A DNA stretch of 64,000 bases from Glo-17 sp964637835. GTDB taxonomy: Bacteria; Krumholzibacteriota; Krumholzibacteriia; LZORAL124-64-63. Within the stretch, counting starts at the first letter, position 1; each line of letters begins with the position of its first letter. A model generated the notes under the pieces. It saw nothing but the letters and a program-made list of their open reading frames with translations, did not search any database and was not told the origin of the DNA. The DNA lies in NCBI GenBank assembly GCA_964637835.1, contig CAZWYF010000001.1, forward strand, positions 62,001-126,000, read 5' to 3'. Position numbers and translations under genes: made by a program. Of the stretch, positions 42,677 to 51,381 are shown piece by piece.

Positions 42677-44377
42677 ATGAAGTCCGTCGCCACCGTGATC
42701 CTGCTGGTGATCGTCACCGCGATCCTCGCGGCGGCCGCCACGCCGCTGCGCGCGCTCTGGCCGCCACTGGTGGCCCTGGTGGCCATCGTGGCCACGCGCC
42801 GCGCCCTGTTCGGCCTGCTGGCCGGCGGCTACGCCGGCGCCGTGCTGCTCGCCGGCGGCGACCCGTGGGCGGCCTACCTGGCCGTCCTCGCCGATCATCT
42901 CGCGCCCAGCCTGGCCAGTCCCTGGAAGACGGGGGCCGTCGCCTTCACCCTGGTCCTGGGCGGGTTCGCCGCGGTGCTCGAGGCCACCGGCGGCTTCACC
43001 GCGCTGCTGGCCCGCCTGGCCCCGGCCGGCCGTGACGCCGCCCGCCGCTTCCAGGCCGCGGCGTTCGCCCTGGGACTCCTCTGCTTCTTCGACGGACTGG
43101 CCAACAGCATGCTGGTGGGCCGGGTGGGCCGCCGGCTGGCCGACCGCTGCGGCGTCTCGCGCGTGAAGCTGGCCTACCTGGTGGACTCCACCAGCTCCGC
43201 GGTGGCCTGCGTGGCGGTGATCTCCACCTGGATCGCCTTCCAGCTCAGCATGATCGCCGAGGCGTATGCGCTGGCCGGCCGCACCGTGAGCCCGTACGCC
43301 GTGTTCCTGGCCTCGCTGCCCTACAACTTCCACTGCTGGTGGACCCTGGTCCTGCTGGGCGCGGCCATCCGCTGGGACTTCCTGCCCGGGCCCATGCGCG
43401 GCTTCGAACAGGCGGCGCGGTTGGGGGCGGCCGGCGCACAGAGCACGGCCCGCCTCGCCGGGGACGACCTCTCCACGCTGGCCACCCGGCACGGGGACGC
43501 GCCCCGCCACCAGGACCGCTCCGGCGGTCGGGACGCCGCGCGGGCGCTGGTGCCGCTGGCCGTGCTGCTGGGCAGCTTCCTGGTGGGCTTCGTGGTGCTC
43601 GGGTCGGCCGGCCCGGTCTGGCCGCCGACGCGCGCGGGGCTGGTGGCGGCCTTCGGCTCGGACGCGGGCCCGCTGGTGATGGTGGTCGCTGGCCTGGCCG
43701 CCACCCTGGTGGCCGCCGCGCTGGTGCCCGGCCCGTTGCGGCTGCGCCTACCCGCCGCGGCGGGCGCCTTCGCCGGGGGCGCCGGCGCCATGCTCGGACC
43801 GGTGCTGGTGCTGGTGGCGGCCTGGATCCTGGGCAGCGTGATCGAGGACCTGGGCACGGCCACCCTCCTGGCGGGCCTGGTGGAGCGGGCGGGGGTTGTG
43901 GCGCTGGTGCCGGTGCTCACGTTCGCGACCGGGGCGCTGGTCTCCTTCGCCACCGGCACCTCCTGGGGCACCATGGGCCTGCTGTTCCCGCTCACCGTGC
44001 CGGTGGCCGCGGCGGCGGCCGGCGACCTGGACCCCGGCCGCCAGGCGCAGCTGCTGCACGTGGTGGTCGCCGCGGTGTTCAGCGGGGCGGTGTTCGGCGA
44101 TCACTGCTCCCCGTTCAGCGACACCACCATCGTGACGTCCATCGCCTGCGAGGTCGAGCCCCACGACCACGTCCGCACCCAGCTCCCCTACGCCCTGCTC
44201 ACCGCCGCGGTGGCGGCGCTGCTGGGCTTCCTGCCCGCGGGACTCGGGGTGCCGGCCTGGATGCTCCTGCCGACCGGGGCGCTGGCCCTGGCGCTGATCG
44301 CCCGGGCCGCCGGGCGGCGGGGGCCGCCACCGACGACCCCCGACGCCGCTTTCGCCGGGCCGGGCGGTGCTCAGTAG
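42677..44377 (+). CDS. NhaC-family sodium:proton antiporter
   Basis: An integral inner-membrane protein of 566 residues with about 12 hydrophobic helices. The NhaC hallmark appears late as GDHCSPFSDTTIVTSIACEVEP, quoted here in parts GDHCSPFSD and TTIVTS, and matching earlier FFDGLANSMLVGRVGRRLAD and STSSAVACV. It exchanges sodium for protons and might instead carry organic acids (malate/lactate antiport exists in the family). The start is ATG with GAGGA 8 bases upstream. It diverges from liuA; its last seven bases overlap the convergent DsrE-like gene. Confidence 0.9.
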   Translation: MKSVATVILLVIVTAILAAAATPLRALWPPLVALVAIVATRRALFGLLAGGYAGAVLLAGGDPWAAYLAVLADHLAPSLASPWKTGAVAFTLVLGGFAAVLEATGGFTALLARLAPAGRDAARRFQAAAFALGLLCFFDGLANSMLVGRVGRRLADRCGVSRVKLAYLVDSTSSAVACVAVISTWIAFQLSMIAEAYALAGRTVSPYAVFLASLPYNFHCWWTLVLLGAAIRWDFLPGPMRGFEQAARLGAAGAQSTARLAGDDLSTLATRHGDAPRHQDRSGGRDAARALVPLAVLLGSFLVGFVVLGSAGPVWPPTRAGLVAAFGSDAGPLVMVVAGLAATLVAAALVPGPLRLRLPAAAGAFAGGAGAMLGPVLVLVAAWILGSVIEDLGTATLLAGLVERAGVVALVPVLTFATGALVSFATGTSWGTMGLLFPLTVPVAAAAAGDLDPGRQAQLLHVVVAAVFSGAVFGDHCSPFSDTTIVTSIACEVEPHDHVRTQLPYALLTAAVAALLGFLPAGLGVPAWMLLPTGALALALIARAAGRRGPPPTTPDAAFAGPGGAQ

Positions 44378-44844
44378 CTGAGGATGCGGGCGCCGTCGGC
44401 CAGCATGGCCGGCAAGGTGACGTGCGAGCCGCCGACCTGGACGCCGTCGAGGAGGTCGGCGGGTTCGAGCCCAGCGACGTTGCGCATGCACATGGGGCAG
44501 ATGAGCACCTCGCCGCCGGCGGCGATCAGGCCGGCGAGCATCTCGTGGATGGTCTTCCCGTCGGCGTGGGTGTTCTGGGGCCGGTCCCCATCGGCCAGGT
44601 TGGCGCCCTCCACGTTCAGGAAGACGGTCACGGGGATCTGCCGCTCCACCCGCACCCGGGTGGCGAGGGAGAGGGCCATGGCCGCGCGGTCGAGCTCGTC
44701 GCTGGTGAGGTTGACGAACAGGCTGGGGCCGTCGGCCGTCGCGGCGGTCGCCTGCTGGGCGACGACCGGAGCGGCGAACGCGGCGACGAGGATGCCGCTG
44801 GCGACGAGGACTGGCAGCAGGCAAGCAAGGCGTGGACGGAGCAT
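44371..44844 (-). CDS. Exported DsrE/DsrF-like sulfur-relay-type protein
   Basis: A 157-residue protein with an N-terminal signal peptide (CLLPVLVASGILVAAFAAPVVAQ), so it is periplasmic. The remaining fold matches DsrE/DsrF-like (Rossmann-like) domains. The conserved cysteine region ILICPMCMRNVAGL, here VLICPMCMRN, is the position where DsrE family proteins carry a persulfide. Two cysteines close together may form a redox pair. It overlaps the end of NhaC by seven bases in convergent orientation. The function in this organism is unknown; sulfur transfer is a family inference. Confidence 0.8.
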   Translation of the reverse strand: MLRPRLACLLPVLVASGILVAAFAAPVVAQQATAATADGPSLFVNLTSDELDRAAMALSLATRVRVERQIPVTVFLNVEGANLADGDRPQNTHADGKTIHEMLAGLIAAGGEVLICPMCMRNVAGLEPADLLDGVQVGGSHVTLPAMLADGARILSY

Positions 44845-44887
44845 GGCAGGACCTCCGGGTCTGGATTGATGGCGTGCGGCCGGCGGC

Positions 44888-45232
44888 TCAGACGCCGGCA
44901 CGCAGCGCCTGCATCAGGGCGGTGGCGGCCGGGCCATCGGGCGGGGTCTTGCCCGTGAAGGCCAGCCCGATCACGTGGGTGCCCGGATCGAGATCGGGTT
45001 CGCACCAGCGGACCTGGGCCTCGACCGCCGTCTGCTCCCGTTGCTCGCCCCGGCGGGGCAGCTCCACGATCAGGCGGAGGCGTTCGCCCACCGGCAGCAC
45101 GGTCTCCGTGCGCAGGAGCATGCCGCCGGCGGAGATGTCGGCCACCAGGCCGAGGCTGCGGCCGCGCGCGCCGTCGCGCACCTCGGCGGGGTAGACCCGG
45201 GTGTGGCGTTCCTGTTCTCGGCGTTCGTCCAT
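44888..45232 (-). CDS. PilZ-domain c-di-GMP receptor-like protein
   Basis: A 114-residue single PilZ domain. It has the N-terminal RxxxR-like arginine region (ERREQERHTR), the DxSxxG core as DISAGGML, and a final strand with GTHVIGLAFTG. Known PilZ proteins bind cyclic di-GMP through these motifs and control motility, pili or polysaccharide output. No diguanylate cyclase lies nearby. It starts at the ATG followed by DERREQ and ends before the DsrE-like gene on the same strand, 43 bases away. Confidence 0.85.
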   Translation of the reverse strand: MDERREQERHTRVYPAEVRDGARGRSLGLVADISAGGMLLRTETVLPVGERLRLIVELPRRGEQREQTAVEAQVRWCEPDLDPGTHVIGLAFTGKTPPDGPAATALMQALRAGV

Positions 45233-45338
45233 GGGAAAATCCTCCGGCGCGGCGGGGCGGGCGTTCCGGGACCTGTGGCCGATCATAGCCGGTCCCGGTG
45301 GCGGGTCAACGACGTCGTGCCGCGGCGCGGGGCGGCGA

Positions 45339-45764
45339 TCACTCCTCCACCAGTTCCTCGGCCCCGGGCAGGAACCGGTGGCGCTCGGCGGCCGTGGGCA
45401 GCCGGCAGCTCTCGCGGGTCCCGAACCAGCGCTCGCGCCGCCGCGCCACGGCGCCGTAGAGCCGGTCGCGCGCGTGCCGGGGCAGCACGCGCAGCGCCCG
45501 CAGCCAGGACCAGGGCGCCGGCAGCCGCGCGGCGATGGCGAGCGCCGCGTCCGAGCGCAGCAGCACGCGCCCGCCGGCGATCACCACCAGGGTGTCGCGC
45601 CGCGCGGGATCCAGGCCATGCTCGCGCAGCAATCGCTGACCGGCCCGCGACTGCAGCGGCGCCAGACGCAGCCGGGCGTGGCGGTCCCAGCGCAGCAGGC
45701 GATCCACCACGCCGTTGCACAGCGCGCAATGGCCGTCGAACAGGACCGCGATGGTTTCGTTCAT
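45339..45764 (-). CDS. DCC-family thiol-disulfide oxidoreductase (DUF393)
   Basis: A 141-residue protein with the DCC motif DGHCALCNGVV, a CX2C redox site near residues 13-16, followed by the family pattern RLRLAPLQS and GLDPARRDTLVVI. Family members are predicted thiol-disulfide oxidoreductases in the cytoplasm. The C-terminal arginine-rich part (LRVLPRHARDRLYGAVARRRERWF) is normal for the group. It stands divergently to the dienelactone-hydrolase-like gene, with 175 bases between them. Confidence 0.88.
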   Translation of the reverse strand: MNETIAVLFDGHCALCNGVVDRLLRWDRHARLRLAPLQSRAGQRLLREHGLDPARRDTLVVIAGGRVLLRSDAALAIAARLPAPWSWLRALRVLPRHARDRLYGAVARRRERWFGTRESCRLPTAAERHRFLPGAEELVEE

Positions 45765-45939
45765 CTCGGGGCCTCTCGCCGCTTCTCGCCGTCTCGCGCC
45801 GCCAGCGGCCGGCGACCTCGCCGGACACGTCCCAAGGACGGCGCGCCGGTCCGCCGCCGCCACCGTGGCGGGCCGCCACGAACCCGACGAACTTGGTCCG
45901 AGAACCCCGATCCCCGTTTCCCGCTCGAGGAGGTCGTCC

Positions 45940-46740
45940 ATGATCCGCACGCTGGCGTTCGCCCTGACCGTGACCCTCGGCCTGATGGCCCTGGCCGCCG
46001 CGGCCGGCCCCGCATCCGCCGCCGTGGTCACCGAGACGGTCACCTACGAGCACGACGGCATCACCCTCGAGGGCTATCTGGCCTACGACGACGCCGTCAC
46101 CGGGCGCCGCCCCGGGATCCTGGTGGTGCACCAGTGGATGGGCCTGACCGACAACGAGCGCCTGCGCGCCGAGATGCTCGCCGCCCAGGGCTACGTGGCC
46201 TTCGCCGGCGACATCTACGGCCAGGGCGTCCGCCCGGCCAGCCGCCAGGAGGCGCAGGCCGAGGCCGGCAAGTACTACGGCGATCGCGACCTCTTCCGCG
46301 GCCGCCTCCAGGCGGGCCTGGCGCAACTGAAGGCCCAGCCCCTGGTGGATCCCTCGCGCACCGCGGCCATCGGCTACTGCTTCGGCGGCGGCGGCGTGCT
46401 CGAGCTCGCCCGCAGCGGCGCGCGGGTCTCCGGCGTGGTGAGCTTCCACGGCAGCCTGGACACGCCGCAACCCGCCGCCGCGGGCGAGGTATCCGCCCGG
46501 GTGCTGGTCTGCCACGGTGCCGTGGATCCGTACGTGCCGGCGGGGGACGTGCAGGGGTTCGTGGAGGAGATGGAGGCCGCGGGCGTGGACTACCAGCTGG
46601 TCATGTACGCCGGCGCGGTGCACGCCTTCACCCAGAAGGAGGCCGGGGACGACCCCGCCGCCGGCGCCGCCTACCAGGCCCGCGCCGACCGGCGCTCCTG
46701 GCAGCACATGCAGGTCTTCCTCACCGAGCTGTTCCGCTGA
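45940..46740 (+). CDS. Exported dienelactone hydrolase family protein
   Basis: A 266-residue alpha/beta hydrolase with a signal peptide (MIRTLAFALTVTLGLMALAAAA). The DLH-type active site is present: nucleophile Cys in AAIGYCFGGGGVLELA, and catalytic acid and base candidates Asp in GAVDPYVP and His in AGAVHAFTQKEAG. The secreted form is unusual for classical DLH, so an extracytoplasmic esterase or lactonase is more probable. The ATG follows GAGGAGGT. A perfect hairpin lies behind the stop. Confidence 0.88.
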   Translation: MIRTLAFALTVTLGLMALAAAAGPASAAVVTETVTYEHDGITLEGYLAYDDAVTGRRPGILVVHQWMGLTDNERLRAEMLAAQGYVAFAGDIYGQGVRPASRQEAQAEAGKYYGDRDLFRGRLQAGLAQLKAQPLVDPSRTAAIGYCFGGGGVLELARSGARVSGVVSFHGSLDTPQPAAAGEVSARVLVCHGAVDPYVPAGDVQGFVEEMEAAGVDYQLVMYAGAVHAFTQKEAGDDPAAGAAYQARADRRSWQHMQVFLTELFR

Positions 46741-46757
46741 GCGCCCGGGCCCGGGAT

Positions 46758-46778
46758 CCCGGCCGGCAGCCGGCCGGG
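46758..46778 (+). terminator. Hairpin terminator after the dienelactone hydrolase gene
   Basis: CCCGGCCGG-CAG-CCGGCCGGG is a perfect 9-base stem 18 bases past the stop. It is followed by a short pyrimidine stretch but no real U-tract. Confidence 0.5.
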
Positions 46779-46855
46779 CAACCCGGGCTCAACCTTCTCG
46801 TGCCCAGGTCGATCCTGAGCGGGTGAAGATCCGCATGCACGAGAAAGGTGACGCC

Positions 46856-47266
46856 ATGCTCGCCCGAACCGGCTTCTCGATCATCGAGCTGTGCCTCGTG
46901 GTCTCCATCGTATCGATCATCGCCGCCATGGCGATCCCCAACTACATGGCCATGCAGCAACGGGCCAAGGAGGCCAACGTCATCGCGCTGGCCCACGTGG
47001 TCCAGACGGCGTCGGAGGACTACGCCGTCAAGAGCCTCGGGGTCTACAGCGACCGCGAGGAGGACATCCGGCCCTGCTTGCCGGGCGGCCAGCTCCAGCC
47101 CAACGCGTTCACCGGCGATCGCACCGAGCCGCGTTTCGGCAGCCCCGCCGATGGTCCCGGCCAGGTGGGCCTCGAGGTCTTCCTGCAGTCCGGCGCTCCC
47201 ACCAGCTACGTGATCACCTGCTTCGGCTCCGAGGACATCCTGCTGACCTATACCGGCGGTCACTGA
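46856..47266 (+). CDS. Type IV pilin-like prepilin
   Basis: A 136-residue protein with a type III (prepilin) signal: MLARTG cleaved before FSIIELCLVV, with Glu at +5 and a hydrophobic N-terminal helix (LCLVVSIVSIIAAMAIPNY). The C-terminal head has two cysteines (RPCLPGG, VITCFGSED) that could form the disulfide loop of pilins. It may be a pilin or minor pseudopilin processed by a PilD-type peptidase encoded elsewhere. I chose the ATG with AAAGGTG upstream; an earlier ATG at 46835 would add seven residues. Confidence 0.85.
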   Translation: MLARTGFSIIELCLVVSIVSIIAAMAIPNYMAMQQRAKEANVIALAHVVQTASEDYAVKSLGVYSDREEDIRPCLPGGQLQPNAFTGDRTEPRFGSPADGPGQVGLEVFLQSGAPTSYVITCFGSEDILLTYTGGH

Positions 47267-47321
47267 GGGATCCCGGCATCGCGGCCGTCGTCACCGGGCG
47301 TCACGAGCGTTCCTCGCACCG

Positions 47322-49082
47322 TCAGGGCGCCACGCCGGCCGGTGTGCCGCGCAGCATCCGCCACGTGGTCCGCGCCTCCTGCTGAAGGTGCCGGTAGAGC
47401 CCCCAGCGCAGGGCCGCGACCACGGGAGCGTCCCCGCCTTCGCGGCCACCCAGCAGTTGCTGCAATGGGTCCCGCGGCTCGGGAAGGTGCACCACCCGGA
47501 GCGGCGTCTCCGGCGCGATCTGCGCCAGCGAGGCGGCTTCCCGGATCGCCGTCTCGAGGTCGCCCAGCCCGTCGATCAGGCCGTTGTCCACGGCCTCGCG
47601 GCCGGTGAACACGCGGCCGTACGCCACCTGCTCGGCCTGCTCCCAGGAATAGCCGCGCCGCTCGGCGACCTCGCGCAACCAGGCGGCGAAGTCGGCCTCG
47701 TGGTTGGCGGTGAAGGCCTGCCACTCGGCCTCGGTGGGGGCGCGGTCGTCCCGGCCCAGGTCGGCCATCGGGCCGGCGCCCACGCCGTCACGGCCGACGC
47801 CGAGACGGCGGTAGAGCCCGCTGGCATCGAAGAGGCCGGAGATCGAGCCGATGGACCCCACCACGGCCAGCGGGTTGGCCAGCAGCCTCGTGGCTCGGAA
47901 CGCGATCTGGTAGCCGCCGGACGCGGCCACGCTCACCATGGAGACCACCGTGGGCTTGGCGGCCGCACACAGGGCCACCTCGTGGCCGATCAGGTCGCTG
48001 GTCAGGGCGTCGCCGCCGGGCGAGTCCACACGCAGGACGATGGCCGACACGTCCTCGTCCAGGCGCGCGCGCCGCAACTCGCGCACCACCGATTCATGTC
48101 CCATGGTGATGCCGAACAGCGGGTTGACCCCGCTCTCGCGGCCCCCGATCATGCCCTGGGCGTGGACCACGGCGATGGTCTGCTCGCCCTTCCGTCCGAG
48201 ATCCTCCCAGGGGATCTCGCGGTAGTCCGCCGCGGTGACCACCGGCAGGGTCGTCCGCTCGTCGTCCTCGCTCGCCGCCAGGAGCTGGGCCTCCAGGCCC
48301 TGCCAGTAGAGGGTGCGGTCGATGAGACCGGCAGCGGCCGCCTCGACGGGGCGTTGCGAGCCCTGCGCCATGAGCGTCTCCAGGACCGTCGGGTCCAGGT
48401 CGCGGTCGGCCGCGATGGTCGCGGTGACCGCCTCCCAGGTGCGGTCGAGCAGGCGCTGGGCCTGGGCGCGGGCCTCCGGCGTCATCTCGGTCTCGGTCAC
48501 CAGCTCGGCGGCCGACTTGTAATCGCCGATCTTCGAGATGTATGGCTCCACGCCGAGCCTGGCGAGCAGGGAGCGCAGGTGCAGCGTCCCCCGGTACAGG
48601 CCGCGCACCTCGCAGTAGCCGCCGTCGGGCATGTAGAGCGAGTCGCAGGCCGACGCCAGGTAGAGCGACCGCAGGTTCAGGTGGTCGCTCCAGGCATGGA
48701 CCGGCTTGCCGGCAGCCTGCACCGAGCGGATCCCGTCGCGGAGTTCCTCCAGCTTTCCCCAGCCCGACCCGTGGCCGGCGGAGAGCTTCCAGATCACGCC
48801 GGCCACGCGCTCGTCACGGGCGGCCTTGGCCATGGCATCGAGCGCGTCCTGGAGCGTCAAGGGCGTGCTGGCCAGCAGTCCCCGGGGGAACGACCCCGGC
48901 GGATCGTACGCCGGTAGCGCCGCGTGCAGATCCAGCACCAGCCAGCTGCCCTCCTCCACCTCGGGTTTGCGATCCATGGCCAGCATCACCGCGCCCACGA
49001 TCACGGCCACGACCACGGCCAGGTTGATGAACGTCAGGATCAGGGAGCGCACCAGGCGGCGCCCGAAGCTCTCGTCGCGCAT
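47322..49082 (-). CDS. sppA: Signal peptide peptidase SppA, 67K type
   Basis: A membrane-anchored serine protease of 586 residues, the long double-domain SppA form. The N-terminal anchor is SLILTFINLAVVVAVIVGAVML. The Ser-Lys dyad is visible: Lys in ISKIGDYKSAAEL of the first domain and Ser in SVAASGGYQIAF of the second. It degrades signal peptides released in the inner membrane. It is convergent with the prepilin gene. The start ATG at 49082 places the anchor helix properly; an upstream in-frame extension is possible but not needed. Confidence 0.93.
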   Translation of the reverse strand: MRDESFGRRLVRSLILTFINLAVVVAVIVGAVMLAMDRKPEVEEGSWLVLDLHAALPAYDPPGSFPRGLLASTPLTLQDALDAMAKAARDERVAGVIWKLSAGHGSGWGKLEELRDGIRSVQAAGKPVHAWSDHLNLRSLYLASACDSLYMPDGGYCEVRGLYRGTLHLRSLLARLGVEPYISKIGDYKSAAELVTETEMTPEARAQAQRLLDRTWEAVTATIAADRDLDPTVLETLMAQGSQRPVEAAAAGLIDRTLYWQGLEAQLLAASEDDERTTLPVVTAADYREIPWEDLGRKGEQTIAVVHAQGMIGGRESGVNPLFGITMGHESVVRELRRARLDEDVSAIVLRVDSPGGDALTSDLIGHEVALCAAAKPTVVSMVSVAASGGYQIAFRATRLLANPLAVVGSIGSISGLFDASGLYRRLGVGRDGVGAGPMADLGRDDRAPTEAEWQAFTANHEADFAAWLREVAERRGYSWEQAEQVAYGRVFTGREAVDNGLIDGLGDLETAIREAASLAQIAPETPLRVVHLPEPRDPLQQLLGGREGGDAPVVAALRWGLYRHLQQEARTTWRMLRGTPAGVAP

Positions 49083-49183
49083 GAGCGGACCTCCAGGAGA
49101 AGTGGTGGTCGCTGGATCGTATCCGGCGCCCCCGCGGAGCGCAATGCGGAGCCGGAGTCCGTGATCATCGCCGGACATGACGA

Positions 49184-49209
49184 CGCCGCCGGCCCGGGGA
49201 CCGGCGGCG
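49184..49209 (-). terminator. Hairpin terminator of the OB-fold secreted protein gene
   Basis: CGCCGCCGG pairs with CCGGCGGCG (9-base perfect stem, 8-base loop) 31 bases past the stop on the minus strand. Confidence 0.5.
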
Positions 49210-49239
49210 CGTCGTCGTCGTGGTCGCCCGCAAGGGACG

Positions 49240-51165
49240 CTACTTCACGAGACTCAGCTTGCGGACCTGCAGGACGTCCTTGCCGATGCGCAGGCGCGCG
49301 AAGTAGGCGCCGCTGGCCACGCCCTGGCCGTCGGCGTCGCGGCCGTCCCAGGTCAGCGTGTAGCTGCCCATGGGCAGGCGCTCGTTCACCAGGGAGCGCA
49401 CCAGCTCGCCGCGCAGGTTGTAGATGTTGAGCTGGGTCAGCTCGTCGCGGTTGAGCACGAAGGCGATCTTCGTGGCCGGGTTGAACGGATTGGGGTAGAT
49501 GGACTCGAAGCCGCCGCTGGCCTGCACCTGCGGGGTGTCCTCCACGCCCGTCCACTGGGTCAGGGTGACGAACTCGTCGGCGATGGGGGTGATCTGGAAC
49601 TCGCCGAAGGCGTAGTCCATGAAGCCCTCCACGAAGAGGACGTCGCCGATGGCGGGCAGGTAGGTGAGCTCCACGATGGGGTCGACGACCACGCTATCCG
49701 CCCGGGCGCCGGTGTCGCTGATGAGGTACTCGCCGAAGCCGAGGGTGTCGACCACCTGCGAGGCGAAGGACTTCACCCAGACGCTCTCCCAGGCCTCGCC
49801 GCGGGGGCCGTTGCCGTCCTCGCCGGTGTCGTCGGCCAGGACGCGGGTGCTGACGCGGGAGGCCGGGGGCAGTTCGCTGCCGAAGGCCACCAGGTTGACG
49901 GCCTCGCCGTTGTGGGGCTCGATCTCGCTGAGGCCGAAGAACTCCTCGCCATAGCCGCCGATCTCCACCACGTCGCCGCGGAAGTACTCGTAGGCCGCGG
50001 TGCCCTCGTAGACCAGGATGCCGCCGTAGGCATAGCCGCCGTAGGGGCCCTCTTCCTGCTCCTGGATCACGAAGCGGCTGGGGGCGCCGGCCTCGCCGGT
50101 GCCGGCGGTGACCACGCCGGTGACGTTGACCACGCGGTCGAGGTAGGGGGTCTCCTGGTTGGCGCTGTCGGGGTGGACGTACTGCATCTCGTAGATGGTG
50201 GTGATGCCCACGGCCAGCTCGAGGAAGGCGGTGGGCGCATCGCCGGGCAGGGTGACGGTCTGGCCGCCGTCGTCGGTGGCCTCGACGTAGTACTCGATCT
50301 CCGTGCCGCCGTGGCCGCCGGGGATGGTGGCCTCGTAGCGGTCGCCGGTGGTATTGTTCATGGCCAGGCTCATCCAGCCGCCGAGCGGGCCGTCGACGTC
50401 GGCGTCGCGGTGGTAGAGGGTGGCGCTCTGGACGGCGCTGTTGTCGGTGATGTTCGCCGAGATGGTCACCGGCGTGGAGGCCCTGGGCACGTAGTTGTTC
50501 GCGGCCACGTCGCTGATCACCGGGACGGTGTCGCCGGTGGGATCCTCGATCAGGTCGCTCTGCATGCGCGGCTTCAGCTCGATCAGGCCGTTGAAGTTCA
50601 CCACGGGGCTCTTGACCAGGTACTCGTCGCCGACCGCGACGGCGCCCAGGTCGATGCCGGTGTCGCTGTCGATGTAGACGATCAGGTCCTCGTCGCCGCC
50701 GGTGCCCAGGGTGAACTGGCTGCCCTCCTTGGAGGTGACGGTGCCGGTGACCGCCACGAAGTTGCCCACCAGCTCGTAATCGTCGACCACCTCGGCGGGC
50801 GTGTAGGGCGTCGGCGTGGGCTCGGGCGCGCTGCCGGTGACGGTGATGCTGGGACTGTCGATCTGGATCTCGCCACTGAAGGAGCCGACGGTGCCGGTGA
50901 GCTCGATGACGTCGCCGATCACCAGGCCAGTGCTGTTCTGGAAGAAGCTGATGCCGCCGGTGGCGCCCTGGATGTAGTGGGTGCCGCTGTTGTAGGTGCC
51001 GGCCACCACGTAGACGGTGCCGGTCACGGTGACGTTCTGGCCGGCGTAGGGGCTCGCGGGAGCGCCGGTCTCCGGGTCGTACTGCTGGATCTCGTCGATG
51101 GTCTGCGCGGCGGCCACGCCGGCAGTCAGCGCGAGGACCACGAGACAGGTCGTGAGCGTCTTCAT
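49240..51165 (-). CDS. Secreted OB-fold/nuclease-like repeat protein with FlgD-type C-terminal tail
   Basis: An exported 641-residue protein with signal peptide (TCLVVLALTAGVAAAQ). Several beta-rich modules follow with the nucleic-acid-binding OB-fold/lamin-tail-like pattern: AGQNVTVTGTVYVVAG, VGNFVAVTGTVTS and YLDRVVNVTGVVTAG, three similar TGTV/TGVV repeats. A module with TLYHRDADVDG could be Ig-like. The end is NPFNPATKIAFVL and VRSLVNERLPMGSYTLTWDGRDADGQG, the FlgD/T9SS-like tail shared with the hexaheme cytochrome. It is perhaps a cell-surface or secreted enzyme/adhesin; no active site is obvious. A TATAAT promoter lies upstream. Confidence 0.8.
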   Translation of the reverse strand: MKTLTTCLVVLALTAGVAAAQTIDEIQQYDPETGAPASPYAGQNVTVTGTVYVVAGTYNSGTHYIQGATGGISFFQNSTGLVIGDVIELTGTVGSFSGEIQIDSPSITVTGSAPEPTPTPYTPAEVVDDYELVGNFVAVTGTVTSKEGSQFTLGTGGDEDLIVYIDSDTGIDLGAVAVGDEYLVKSPVVNFNGLIELKPRMQSDLIEDPTGDTVPVISDVAANNYVPRASTPVTISANITDNSAVQSATLYHRDADVDGPLGGWMSLAMNNTTGDRYEATIPGGHGGTEIEYYVEATDDGGQTVTLPGDAPTAFLELAVGITTIYEMQYVHPDSANQETPYLDRVVNVTGVVTAGTGEAGAPSRFVIQEQEEGPYGGYAYGGILVYEGTAAYEYFRGDVVEIGGYGEEFFGLSEIEPHNGEAVNLVAFGSELPPASRVSTRVLADDTGEDGNGPRGEAWESVWVKSFASQVVDTLGFGEYLISDTGARADSVVVDPIVELTYLPAIGDVLFVEGFMDYAFGEFQITPIADEFVTLTQWTGVEDTPQVQASGGFESIYPNPFNPATKIAFVLNRDELTQLNIYNLRGELVRSLVNERLPMGSYTLTWDGRDADGQGVASGAYFARLRIGKDVLQVRKLSLVK

Positions 51166-51249
51166 CGCGGGGTCACTCCTTCGGGCTCAGGGGCTGGGGC
51201 CGCCGCCATCGCCGGCCGTTGCCGACGCGACGGGAGCATGCGCACGCTC

Positions 51250-51273
51250 CGGGAGAACCGGCTTGTTCTCCCG
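51250..51273 (-). promoter_or_regulatory. Hairpin in the leader of the OB-fold protein mRNA
   Basis: CGGGAGAAC pairs with GTTCTCCCG around a 6-base loop, within the roughly 135-base leader. It is followed toward the start codon by a second stem GGAGC/GCTCC. It may stabilise the mRNA or attenuate it. Confidence 0.35.
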
Positions 51274-51306
51274 TCGACGCGCGGGTCCTGGGACTTTCGC
51301 GGCCGC

Positions 51307-51336
51307 ATTATAACACAAGCGAACCCGGGCGACCAA
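51307..51336 (-). promoter_or_regulatory. Sigma-70-like promoter of the OB-fold protein gene
   Basis: On the minus strand TTGGTC (51336-51331) and a perfect TATAAT (51312-51307) are spaced by 18 bases. Transcription would start near 51300, 135 bases before the ATG. Confidence 0.55.
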
Positions 51337-51381
51337 TACCCCCAGGTTAAAAATCCTTGAATTTCGACAACTATTCGCGGT

